A stretch of DNA of 64,000 bases from Pseudomonas gingeri (GTDB lineage Bacteria > Pseudomonadota > Gammaproteobacteria > Pseudomonadales > Pseudomonadaceae). Location of the stretch: contig NZ_JACAPR010000028.1 in assembly GCF_013385635.1 (NCBI RefSeq), forward strand, positions 192,250-256,249, in the 5' to 3' direction. A program made the translations under genes and the position numbers. Of this stretch, positions 48,341 to 55,333 are shown piece by piece. The notes beneath the pieces are model-generated. The model worked only from the letters and a program-made list of their open reading frames with translations. It was not told the DNA's origin and did no database searches. How positions within the stretch are numbered: the stretch's first letter is position 1; every line of letters begins with the position of its first letter.

Positions 48341-50239
48341 ATGAGCGACGAAATGGACATGACCAACGTCATCAAGGCCGCGGATTACAAGAAGCTCAAC
48401 GGCGATCTCGGCTATGGTCGAAACCGCCTCAGCGCAGCCCGGGCACCGGACGAGCGCGTATTTGACCCTGCATCCGGCGCCGGCATCCAGCGGCACACGG
48501 ATACGCGTCGCGAAGATTACTCGTCGTTCTTCAGATCGATTCTGGATTATCGCCGCGACACAAAGATCAAGTTCAATACGACGGCCAGCTATGGTGAATT
48601 CTCCGCCGAATTTCACCTCAACTTTGAAAAGAAATACACCTCCCATCAAGACAACACCGCCGCTGTACGGACTCTGCGCCTGGTCTTCGGCGGCGCCAAG
48701 CTCGATGCCGTCTCGGCCGCGACGCTCTCGCCCAAATTCACCACGGAAGTCGCCCGCCTGCCTACGGTGTTCAGCCATGAGGAGGCGCATAAGTTCTATA
48801 GGTTCTTCGACATGTTCGGGACCGACGTGGTGACCTCGATCACGCTGGGCGGCACGCTGTACTTCCAGGCCCTGGTGAAGAAATCGAAAGTGACGGAACT
48901 CGAAAAGATCAAGATCGAGCTGGAGGCCGAGTACGGCATCTTCTTCACGGCGGATGGTTCGATCGATGACACGGTCGAGCGCAAGCAGTACATGGAGAGC
49001 CGCGACGCCTCGGTCACCACTGAGGGCGGTGACAACGACATCTTCTCCGACGCCATCTTCACGAAGCCGAAGAAGTATGACAACAAGACGAACCAATGGG
49101 TCGCTTCCGTCGGGAAAAAACCGGTGGTTGTCGGGCGGGAATTCAAGCCTGTCCACGCCTTCATTGCCGACGACAAGCGGCGCATTGCGGCACAGACGGC
49201 CTTGGATCACTATATGGGGCGCTATCTGAGCGTCCATTCGACCTGGAGCTACAGCAGCCTCACCGTCGGCAACATGAAACGGCGAGAGCTGGCGTCCGAT
49301 GCCGTCGGCAGCCCCGCCATCAAGGTGCGCGTGATCGACCGCAAGACGTTGGAGGGACGGGAACAGCATTTCGCGGCCCCCGCCATCGGTAGCGCCGTGT
49401 CCGACATCAACCAGTTCTGGAATGCGTTCAAGTCCGATGTCGAGTCCATGGGACTTGAGCACGTCATCGTCCTGCTGGCGACGGAATTCTGGCCGCGGGA
49501 AAGCCGCTACTGCCCGCCGGATCACATCATCGCTTTCCTGAAGAATAAATGCGGCGGCTCGGAGGCGACCCTGCATCGCTGGCGCGATGATTCCCTGCGC
49601 TGCGTGCCGTGCCCCTATGCCGGCATAAGCTACGGGCTGATCGGCTACGGCAACGGCACCTCCCATGACAAGGGCGGGGATGCCTATGTGATCGGCTTCG
49701 GCGATCCGCAGCGCACGCTACGGCCGGAACTTGAGATTTTCGCTGACCTCCATACCACTGAAGACGGTACGGCGAAGTTCGCCTGCAATGATATCTTCCA
49801 GGGGGAAGCCATCGCTTTCCTGAAGTTGCGCAGCCAGCATTGGAACACCCGCCAGATTGCCGTCGATCCCCATGTCCCGGAGCGCGTCATCCTGGAAGAC
49901 GATAGCGCGGGCGATGCCAGCAAGGCACTGTGGTACGCGCAGCCGGCGGGTCCGAAACACGACATGCACCCCGTCTATCTGATCAACGCCCAGACCTGCG
50001 GCGTCCTGCAATGGGACAGCGGCGGCGCGGCCCTGGAGAAGGAAGCCGTGCTACGACCCTTCGCCCCCAACCTCGACATCAACCTGTGGGATCTGCGCTA
50101 CCCCCATATTCTGTGCCTGTCTTACCAACCGCACTGGGACCTGCGTGCCTTTGACGATCGGCGCGTGAAAGTGGCGTCGTACAGGAGCGAGGACACAGAA
50201 CTGCGCTGGTCGCCAAGTGACGTCAGTCGTGTGCTCTGA
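48341..50239 (+). CDS. MACPF-domain pore-forming protein
   Basis: A 632-residue protein without a signal peptide. The membrane-attack-complex/perforin signature lies at 152-171 as FYRFFDMFGTDVVTSITLGG: the [YF]GT core, a replaced His (Asp162) and the GG after six residues. The second family mark TEGGDNDIF is at 227-235. Residues 60-130 and 240-330 are the likely membrane-hairpin helices. The C-terminal 130 residues (VYLINAQTCGVLQWDSGG, NLWDLRYPH) look like a beta-rich lectin-type targeting domain. The ATG at 48341 follows AGGCAGGAG. MACPF proteins punch pores in target membranes; several bacterial ones are insecticidal. It heads an accessory island, with a 66-residue partner gene 33 bases downstream. 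Confidence 0.8.
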   Translation: MSDEMDMTNVIKAADYKKLNGDLGYGRNRLSAARAPDERVFDPASGAGIQRHTDTRREDYSSFFRSILDYRRDTKIKFNTTASYGEFSAEFHLNFEKKYTSHQDNTAAVRTLRLVFGGAKLDAVSAATLSPKFTTEVARLPTVFSHEEAHKFYRFFDMFGTDVVTSITLGGTLYFQALVKKSKVTELEKIKIELEAEYGIFFTADGSIDDTVERKQYMESRDASVTTEGGDNDIFSDAIFTKPKKYDNKTNQWVASVGKKPVVVGREFKPVHAFIADDKRRIAAQTALDHYMGRYLSVHSTWSYSSLTVGNMKRRELASDAVGSPAIKVRVIDRKTLEGREQHFAAPAIGSAVSDINQFWNAFKSDVESMGLEHVIVLLATEFWPRESRYCPPDHIIAFLKNKCGGSEATLHRWRDDSLRCVPCPYAGISYGLIGYGNGTSHDKGGDAYVIGFGDPQRTLRPELEIFADLHTTEDGTAKFACNDIFQGEAIAFLKLRSQHWNTRQIAVDPHVPERVILEDDSAGDASKALWYAQPAGPKHDMHPVYLINAQTCGVLQWDSGGAALEKEAVLRPFAPNLDINLWDLRYPHILCLSYQPHWDLRAFDDRRVKVASYRSEDTELRWSPSDVSRVL

Positions 50240-50272
50240 CCCCTGTTTGTCTATTTGAAAAGGAGTATTGAA

Positions 50273-50473
50273 ATGCCTAAGGGATACCAGTCGTTTCTGC
50301 AGAAATCGACCCGCATTACCTACTGCAGCAAAGAGAAATATGCCAATCACGACCTCTGCGCAATATGGGTTGCCGATGCATTGAAGCACTTCAAGATCGA
50401 GGCCTCGGATACCAAGGACTACAAATACCCTCTCGACAGCCAACCGGCCCGAGCCACGATCTGGCCGGGCTGA
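50273..50473 (+). CDS. Small protein encoded directly after the MACPF gene
   Basis: A 66-residue soluble protein: FLQKSTRITYCSKEKYANHDLCAIWVADALKHF over helices and KDYKYPLDSQPARATIWPG at the end. AAAGGAGTATTGAA precedes the ATG. The 33-bp spacing to the MACPF stop suggests co-transcription. It may be an accessory, chaperone or protective factor for the pore-forming protein. I do not recognise a family. Confidence 0.65.
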   Translation: MPKGYQSFLQKSTRITYCSKEKYANHDLCAIWVADALKHFKIEASDTKDYKYPLDSQPARATIWPG

Positions 50474-50508
50474 CAGCAAGCGTTCCAGGTGCCATGAAGG
50501 AAGGGCTA

Positions 50509-50535
50509 ATGCCAGTCAGCCAAACTGACTGGCAT
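50509..50535 (+). terminator. Perfect 11-bp hairpin after the MACPF operon
   Basis: ATGCCAGTCAG (50509-50519) pairs with CTGACTGGCAT (50525-50535) around a 5-base loop. The T-run is delayed by about 16 bases (six T from 50552), so efficiency is uncertain. It is well placed to end the MACPF transcript. Confidence 0.6.
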
Positions 50536-50582
50536 TGGTCGTTGAGGCTGCTTTTTTATGTCCGCGTTATGGCGGCCGGGTC

Positions 50583-50711
50583 ATGCATGATTTGTTGGCG
50601 CAGATCCAATCAAAGCCTCTGCATATCGTGGAGTGGGGCTTTTCTGTCGATGAAGAGGATGGCGGGGGCTATTTGCGATTTTGGAGTAATGACTGCTCCA
50701 AAAAATTCTAA
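50583..50711 (+). pseudogene. Possible 42-codon gene fragment
   Basis: A frame from ATG at 50583 to TAA at 50709-50711 encodes MHDLLAQIQSKPLHIVEWGF and then an acidic, Gly-rich and Trp-containing end (SVDEEDGGGYLRFWSNDCSK). The sequence reads like a protein tail, with ordered hydrophobic and acidic parts, but it has no RBS. It is probably the relic of a larger gene, perhaps an immunity-type protein. Confidence 0.3.
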
Positions 50712-50715
50712 TCAC

Positions 50716-50731
50716 CTGTCATTTCTGACAG
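50716..50731. promoter_or_regulatory. LexA-like palindrome upstream of the propeller-like gene
   Basis: CTGTCATTTCTGACAG fits CTGT-N8-ACAG, the proteobacterial LexA box frame, and is a perfect palindrome apart from its 4-base centre. It lies about 80 bases before the next start codon. The centre is less alternating A/T than in strong SOS boxes. Confidence 0.4.
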
Positions 50732-50811
50732 TATCCAGTTGGGCATGACGCCCCTATGTTTCTTTTGTCATCGTTTCAATAACTCACCGGATCCAACGAG
50801 GAGGTATCGTC

Positions 50812-51711
50812 ATGCAGAAGGAACATATCGATTCTGTCAAAGGGACCGCCGCGCAGGCTCCTCAGGTAAATTGGACATGCGTTGATAAGACTGTATTCGA
50901 TATTGCCGATAACCCACTTGGTCCCTACACGCTCACTCAAGGGCTTGCCTACGACCCTGAAACCAATCGGGGTTTTTTCTCTGGGTGCATTACGCTGCCT
51001 GTGCTCTCTCAAGCCGGATTTTCAAGAGGGGACATTGGCTATGTCGAAGACTTTGCCAGGAAATTTCTCTTTCCTGCAGATCTCACCCGGTATGGAATTA
51101 ACCATGTGGGGTGCATTGATATCCTCGATGGAGAAATACTGGCGCCTCTCGAAGATAAACGATATGCGGGAGAAAACTATTTGAACCCCATGTTGGCTAC
51201 ATTCGATCCGGAGACGTTCGCTTACACCGGGAAGCAGACGTTATTGCCTCGCGACGAGGATCAGGATAACGGCGTGCCTTGGGTCGCCGCTGACGAAGCA
51301 CACGGCGTTGTTTACACATCAAAATATAGTCCAGAGAAACTAAACATATTTTCGATCGCTTCGTTGTGGTCTGGTGCGCCTGTCCGTGAACAATTGCAGC
51401 TGTCTCGACGTATCCGTGACGTACAGGCTGGGAAGGTATATGACGGCTATCTTTATGTTATTTCAGAAGAAGAAATGAAGGTCATAGATTTGATGGACGG
51501 TACGGTGTCTGATGTTCATTTGGGGGACTATTTGCCCACCCCGGATAATCCAGATTATTTTTATGAGTGGGAGCATGAAGGGGTAGCGTTCTTTCACGGC
51601 GAAAAAGGTTCTTTTCTTCATTTGACAGCTATTAGAAGCCTGGGTGGTCCAGATATCATTTATCCAGTTCCGACCAGCGTGGTTGTTTTTGATTTTAAAA
51701 TAAGTTCTTAG
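50812..51711 (+). CDS. Propeller-like hypothetical protein of the island
   Basis: A 299-residue protein with no signal peptide. It shows repeated blade-like segments: LTQGLAYDPETNRGFFSGCI, GVPWVAADEAHGVVYTSKYS, KVYDGYLYVISEEEMKVIDL and GEKGSFLHLTAIRSLGGPDI. This suggests a small beta-propeller. CGAGGAGGTATCGTC precedes the ATG, so the gene looks functional. Its base composition is visibly lower in GC than the chromosomal genes around it, with many A/T-ending codons, indicating recent transfer. The function is unknown. Neighbours are a pore-former, an Abi protein and an effector-like gene. Confidence 0.75.
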   Translation: MQKEHIDSVKGTAAQAPQVNWTCVDKTVFDIADNPLGPYTLTQGLAYDPETNRGFFSGCITLPVLSQAGFSRGDIGYVEDFARKFLFPADLTRYGINHVGCIDILDGEILAPLEDKRYAGENYLNPMLATFDPETFAYTGKQTLLPRDEDQDNGVPWVAADEAHGVVYTSKYSPEKLNIFSIASLWSGAPVREQLQLSRRIRDVQAGKVYDGYLYVISEEEMKVIDLMDGTVSDVHLGDYLPTPDNPDYFYEWEHEGVAFFHGEKGSFLHLTAIRSLGGPDIIYPVPTSVVVFDFKISS

Positions 51712-51784
51712 TCGCTCAGTCTCTGACTGTAGTGGTGGCTCTGCCAGATGGGGTGACAGAACCATCGCTCAACTGAGAAGAGTG

Positions 51785-51814
51785 ATCGGCAGCCGTAATA
51801 TCATGGCTGCCGAT
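51785..51814. other. 10-bp perfect hairpin after the propeller-like gene
   Basis: ATCGGCAGCC (51785-51794) pairs with GGCTGCCGAT (51805-51814). No T-run follows on either strand. It may stabilise the transcript end. Confidence 0.5.
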
Positions 51815-51873
51815 TGCTGGTGTCCGGTCTCTGCCAGGCTAGCGGCCTGAATCCCTGTCACTGGTACCTTGGC

Positions 51874-51917
51874 CCGAACAGCATGTCGCGTTTTCAAGTA
51901 ACGAAGTGAATTACTCC
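51874..51917. repeat. 44-bp direct repeat, copy A
   Basis: This 44-bp sequence matches 52863-52906 at about 37 positions, and its last 20 bases (GTAACGAAGTGAATTACTCC) are identical. Copy A is followed two bases later by the decayed abi tail. Confidence 0.75.
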
Positions 51918-51919
51918 GA

Positions 51920-51982
51920 GCACACTGCCGACAAATGATTTTTGACGCGCTGGAAGAAGGTGTCAGTACGTTGCTCAGCTAG
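51920..51982 (+). pseudogene. Internally deleted 3' remnant of an abi-like gene
   Basis: The frame encodes AHCRQMIFDALEEGVSTLLS and a stop at 51980-51982. The first 29 bases are identical to 53535-53563 in the intact abi-like gene, whose protein reads AHCRQMIFDALEG there and EGVSALLSQRP at its end. The remnant thus joins two parts of the same gene, losing the HEPN motif between them. Confidence 0.75.
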
Positions 51983-52221
51983 CTGACCTTGACGCTGAAT
52001 AGCGATTCACTCAACCAGAAGCTTGCGCCCCTCTCACGCTTTGCCGGGCAGCTGTAACATCCAGCAACGGGTCGAAATGGCTTTCCGAAAATACACCGGT
52101 TTCCTACACATCATGGGCATGGGAGAATATTGTGTGCGTCTGCTGTGGTGGCTAGAGTCCGGAGATCGCTGCAAATTCAGCGATACGGGTTTCGCAGCCC
52201 GGCGATGAATAGGCGCATAGT

Positions 52222-52241
52222 GCCGCGAAAGCGGCTTTTTT
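52222..52241 (+). terminator. Intrinsic terminator
   Basis: GCCGC-GAAA-GCGGC followed by six T residues is a textbook plus-strand terminator. The gene it once served is not obvious; the nearest intact plus-strand gene ends 510 bases upstream. The bases just after it (TCCGCGTTATGGCGG) recur at 50561-50575. Confidence 0.8.
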
Positions 52242-52385
52242 GTATCCGCGTTATGGCGGGCTGTGCGCAGGAGGCTTATGCCTGCCGGTTTTCCTATTCA
52301 CCGGTCTGCGAACCTGCGTGCAGTTCGCCACCCTTGTCTCGCAGCAAGTGTGGACGAACCCTATGAACGTAATAGGAGATTCGCC

Positions 52386-52802
52386 ATGGTCAAGAAAATC
52401 ACTCCAGACCCACCACCTTGCAGCACTGCCAGTGTCGCGGAAAAAGCGACCTGTCCGAGCCGGATAACGCGCGATTCGCGGGGACAGATCCCATCAAAGC
52501 CGCCGCATGATCAAACGTCGATACTTCTCGAAAAACTGCCCGCCACGGCATTCAAAGCCGTCGAATCCAACACCTCGTCCACTCCCGCGCTGTTCTCCGT
52601 CCAACCTGGCATCACCGCCAGGGTCGCGCTGACCCAGGTATCTCAATTGCTCAAATCCGCCGAACTGAACGCCGATGAAATCTGCCCGCGCCTGAGTGGT
52701 TTCGAACGGGATCTGCTGATGGGGTTGATCCATTGCGTGACCTTGTCACGAACCGTGGTGGATGCACTGCTGGATGGGGCATCCCCACAGACTCACACCT
52801 GA
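52386..52802 (+). CDS. DUF3077-like small Pseudomonas protein
   Basis: A 138-residue protein of the pseudomonad DUF3077/DUF6124 type. MVKKITPDPP is the usual opening, and the C-terminal helical part is LFSVQPGITARVALTQVSQLLKSAEL followed by LSGFERDLLMGLIHCVTLSRTVVDALLDG, both given here in pieces. The ATG at 52386 follows AATAGGAGATTCGCC. The long N-terminal region (residues 15-55) is disordered and more variable than usual. These genes come in many copies in fluorescent pseudomonads. The role is unknown. Confidence 0.75.
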   Translation: MVKKITPDPPPCSTASVAEKATCPSRITRDSRGQIPSKPPHDQTSILLEKLPATAFKAVESNTSSTPALFSVQPGITARVALTQVSQLLKSAELNADEICPRLSGFERDLLMGLIHCVTLSRTVVDALLDGASPQTHT

Positions 52803-52862
52803 CGCTTGTGATCGGCACGCCGTGATGTTTGCGGCGACCGATGACTGATGCCACCCCATGGT

Positions 52863-52906
52863 CCGAACGGCGTGTCCCACTCTCAGGTAACGAAGTGAAT
52901 TACTCC
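52863..52906. repeat. 44-bp direct repeat, copy B
   Basis: The partner of 51874-51917. It lies 170 bases upstream of the intact abi-like gene, so both copies precede abi sequences and probably mark a duplicated segment. Confidence 0.75.
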
Positions 52907-52951
52907 CACCTTCGCCGTGAACGAGCGTTTCAGCGATCATTTGCCCAGAAA

Positions 52952-52984
52952 CGAAAAAAGCCCATCTTTCGATGAGCTTTTTCG
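52952..52984. terminator. Bidirectional hairpin with A/T flanks
   Basis: CGAAAAAAGCCCATC at 52952-52966 faces GATGAGCTTTTTCG at 52971-52984, a GC-core stem flanked by A-run and T-run. It can end the DUF3077 transcript on the plus strand and works in either direction. Confidence 0.75.
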
Positions 52985-53075
52985 TGTTTCTCCAGGGGGA
53001 GGTAATCACCAACAAATCCCGGAGCAAGTGGAACAATGTTATTGCCCAAGCCAGACCAAGTCAAGGAGTTGCCCA

Positions 53076-53741
53076 GTGCCCGTCTGCGCCGCCGATGCTC
53101 AAGCTGTCGAATCAGCGCTCTCCAAAGAACGGTTGAGCACCTATGTTCGTACGCTGAAGACGTCCAACACCCGGCATGCGTTGTCGTTGTACGCATGGAA
53201 CGCGAAGATTTCCGGTGCGTTCATGCTCCCTCAACAAATATGCGAAGTGGCGGTCCGCAACGCGGCATCCGAAGTCCTGGGTCAGGTTTATGGGCCCCAG
53301 TGGCCCTGGTCGATCAGTTTTGAGCGGAGCCTGCCGGATCCCCATTCTGGATTCAGTATGCGCAAGGAAATGGAGTCAGCACGGAGCAAGGCGCGTTCAC
53401 GCAACGCAGGTGCAGTCATCCCGGAATTGAAATTCGCATTCTGGGGCAAACTTTTCACACACAGGTTTGATGATCGCTTGTGGTTGCCTCACCTACTGAC
53501 GTCATTCCCTGGCATGCCTGCCGACAGGAGCCCCGCACACTGCCGACAAATGATTTTTGACGCATTGGAAGGCGTTAGAAAAATCCGAAATCGGATTGCC
53601 CACCACGAGCCCATTTTTGCCAGGAGCCTGGTTGCCGACCTGGAGCGGATGATGAATCTCGTTTCGTGGAGATGCCCTAGAACCGCTGCATGGCTGAGCA
53701 AAATCGAAGGCGTCAGTGCCTTGCTCAGCCAGCGTCCTTAA
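53076..53741 (+). CDS. Abi_2-like HEPN protein
   Basis: A 221-residue protein of the Abi-like family linked to abortive infection. The opening helix set reads HALSLYAWNAKISGAFMLPQ and then ICEVAVRNAASEVLG, a standard Abi pattern. RNRIAHHE (171-178) is an R-x4-H HEPN motif typical of RNases. I chose the GTG at 53076 because AAGGAG lies seven bases upstream; the longer frame from 52917 runs through the terminator hairpin and lacks an RBS. It may be a stress- or phage-triggered RNase. A broken copy lies at 51920-51982. It is convergent with the effector-like gene, 8 bases apart. Confidence 0.8.
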   Translation: MPVCAADAQAVESALSKERLSTYVRTLKTSNTRHALSLYAWNAKISGAFMLPQQICEVAVRNAASEVLGQVYGPQWPWSISFERSLPDPHSGFSMRKEMESARSKARSRNAGAVIPELKFAFWGKLFTHRFDDRLWLPHLLTSFPGMPADRSPAHCRQMIFDALEGVRKIRNRIAHHEPIFARSLVADLERMMNLVSWRCPRTAAWLSKIEGVSALLSQRP

Positions 53742-53749
53742 CGAGTGAC

Positions 53750-54622
53750 CTATGACGCACAGTTGGCCGTCACGGCCTTCATGTTCTTCTCAAGGTTTTT
53801 CAGGCTGTACTCTTCAAGCTGAAAATTGAACCCGTTCTTGTTGTTCAGGCGCTCCGGACGCAGCATCGCGGGGTTGCCGTCAATATCGAACAGCCTGGCG
53901 AGATGTTGCACGTCCGCTTTTCGCTCGGTCATGTTATCGAAATGTCGGACAACTTCGCCCAACGGTATGGGTCGTTCGGCCTGACGGCTCATCCAGTCCT
54001 CAAGACGCAGGGGACGGGTGGCCCCATCGCCCAGATCGGACTGATAGAGAAAGGCATCGCGCTGGGGTTTGTTGCTCGCCGGCAGATCGATGACATAGGC
54101 GTGCCCCATGGCCTCGTCGTTGACCCGGAGAATGAAGTTCCTGTCTGCTGGCAATGACGCCAGTTGCTGCTTCAACTGCGACAAGGATAGGGGTTGACCG
54201 TGTTCGAAGCTGTAGCTGCGCTGGCTGCTGTCCAGAAACAGCTTCATCACGTTATTCGCGGTCACTCCGCAAACAGGCGCATTGAAGCGCTTGCTGCTGC
54301 CCAACATGGCTTCCACGTCCTGCTTCGAGCAGCCCCAATCCTTCGCCGTCTGCTCGATATTACGGTCGATCGCCGCGAGAATTTCCCCAGGATTCTTGTA
54401 ATGAATCGGCACCTCGTTGTTATCGCTATTGAGCAAGGCGTTGGCCTTGATATTTTGCGCGGTCATCTTGGCGAAATGCTGCAGGTGCCTTGTCGACGGG
54501 TTGTTGACCGGCTGGGCCGCGGTCGAGGTTGATGCCCTGGCAACCGCGTTGCTGTTGTTCGTCCGTGATTGCAGGCGTGGATCTGGCTGACTCGGGCGCA
54601 ATGAGTTGAGGTAATTTCTCAT
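53750..54622 (-). CDS. Cif-like (cycle-inhibiting factor) deamidase effector candidate
   Basis: A 290-residue protein. Residues 1-48 are Ser/Thr/Asn/Gln-rich and uncharged in the middle (NNSNAVARASTSTAAQPVNN), like a type III secretion signal. The catalytic part has Cys118 (NAPVCGVTANNV), His174 (AMGHAYVIDLP) and Gln194 (DAFLYQSDLGDG). The spacing Cys-56-His-20-Gln equals that of the papain-like Cif triad (Cys109, His165, Gln185 in the EPEC protein), whose members deamidate Gln40 of Nedd8 or ubiquitin in host cells. AGGACACCCACC precedes the ATG. There is no signal peptide and no chaperone gene beside it. No secretion apparatus is encoded in this window. Confidence 0.7.
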   Translation of the reverse strand: MRNYLNSLRPSQPDPRLQSRTNNSNAVARASTSTAAQPVNNPSTRHLQHFAKMTAQNIKANALLNSDNNEVPIHYKNPGEILAAIDRNIEQTAKDWGCSKQDVEAMLGSSKRFNAPVCGVTANNVMKLFLDSSQRSYSFEHGQPLSLSQLKQQLASLPADRNFILRVNDEAMGHAYVIDLPASNKPQRDAFLYQSDLGDGATRPLRLEDWMSRQAERPIPLGEVVRHFDNMTERKADVQHLARLFDIDGNPAMLRPERLNNKNGFNFQLEEYSLKNLEKNMKAVTANCAS

Positions 54623-54700
54623 GGTGGGTGTCCTGGCTGATAGTCCGGACACAGTGAGTGAACGGACAGGCCATTCCGGTTCCACGGGAAAAGTGTCCGG

Positions 54701-55189
54701 TCAGCGCGTCAATCCCAACCGCTCATGCCACTCGGCGATGGATTCCTCGGGATAACCCTCGAACTGCTGGTCGCCTGCTCGCACGTCGACCTCGACCCAG
54801 GGTGCCTTCGAATCCAGCAGCAGGTGCGTGTGCTCGGGCGGCACCGGCAGCGGTGTGTCGATGGCCGAGGCAAAGGGGTGGATCAGTTCCGGCCATTCGG
54901 GGCTGAACAACCACAGCGCGCTGCCGCACTCCTTGCAGAAATGCCGCTCGGCGCTGCTGCGATGGCTGCGGGACTCGCCCTCGCCTTTCATCTTCGCGTG
55001 GTAGATAGCGATGTGCGGGCGCCCCCTGACCTTCAGCGTCGTCGCGTCGCCACCGAGGTTGATCGCGTAACCGCCACCGCCCTGGGTCTTGCGACAGATC
55101 GAGCAATAGCAGCGCTGGTAGGGATAAGGGTGCGCGCTGGTAAGACTGAACGTTACCGCGCCGCAATGGCAGGATCCTTCGAGCAGCAT
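54701..55189 (-). CDS. GFA-family (glutathione-dependent formaldehyde-activating-like) zinc protein
   Basis: A 162-residue zinc protein of the Gfa fold. The metal knuckles are SCHCGAV (Cys7, Cys9), CYCSICRK (Cys27, Cys29, Cys32) and FCKECGS. The family was named for a formaldehyde-glutathione role that is disputed for many members. The ATG at 55189 begins at the conserved MLLEGSCHCG. It is divergent from the FAD monooxygenase gene. Confidence 0.9.
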   Translation of the reverse strand: MLLEGSCHCGAVTFSLTSAHPYPYQRCYCSICRKTQGGGGYAINLGGDATTLKVRGRPHIAIYHAKMKGEGESRSHRSSAERHFCKECGSALWLFSPEWPELIHPFASAIDTPLPVPPEHTHLLLDSKAPWVEVDVRAGDQQFEGYPEESIAEWHERLGLTR

Positions 55190-55333
55190 GGTCTTCCCTC
55201 CTGTATTGGCCTGATGATTCGAGCCCGGCGACGCCGGAAAGTGCAATGATTTTGCAGGTCATCGCGCCAGCCCGCGCCGCACGGCAGCTTTCCTATACTC
55301 AATCTTCAAGGGTTCACCTCGAAGAGAGATGAT

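Larger units (their letters stand above)
50474..50811. other. 338-bp low-GC gap with hairpin, mini-ORF and LexA-like box
   Basis: It contains a long perfect hairpin (50509-50535), a T-run followed by a block shared with 52235-52259, a possible 42-codon frame (50583-50711) and a LexA-like palindrome (50716-50731) before the next gene. Confidence 0.6.
51712..52385. other. 674-bp non-coding stretch with gene debris
   Basis: It holds a 10-bp hairpin (51785-51814), one copy of a 44-bp direct repeat (51874-51917), a decayed abi 3' end (51920-51982) and a clear terminator (52222-52241). A plus-strand frame at 52023-52208 shows no RBS or family pattern and is not called. Confidence 0.65.

Noticed and set aside
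52917..53075. N-terminal extension of the abi-like protein
   Set aside because: The extension is translated from the bidirectional terminator hairpin and has no RBS; the GTG at 53076 has AAGGAG at proper spacing.
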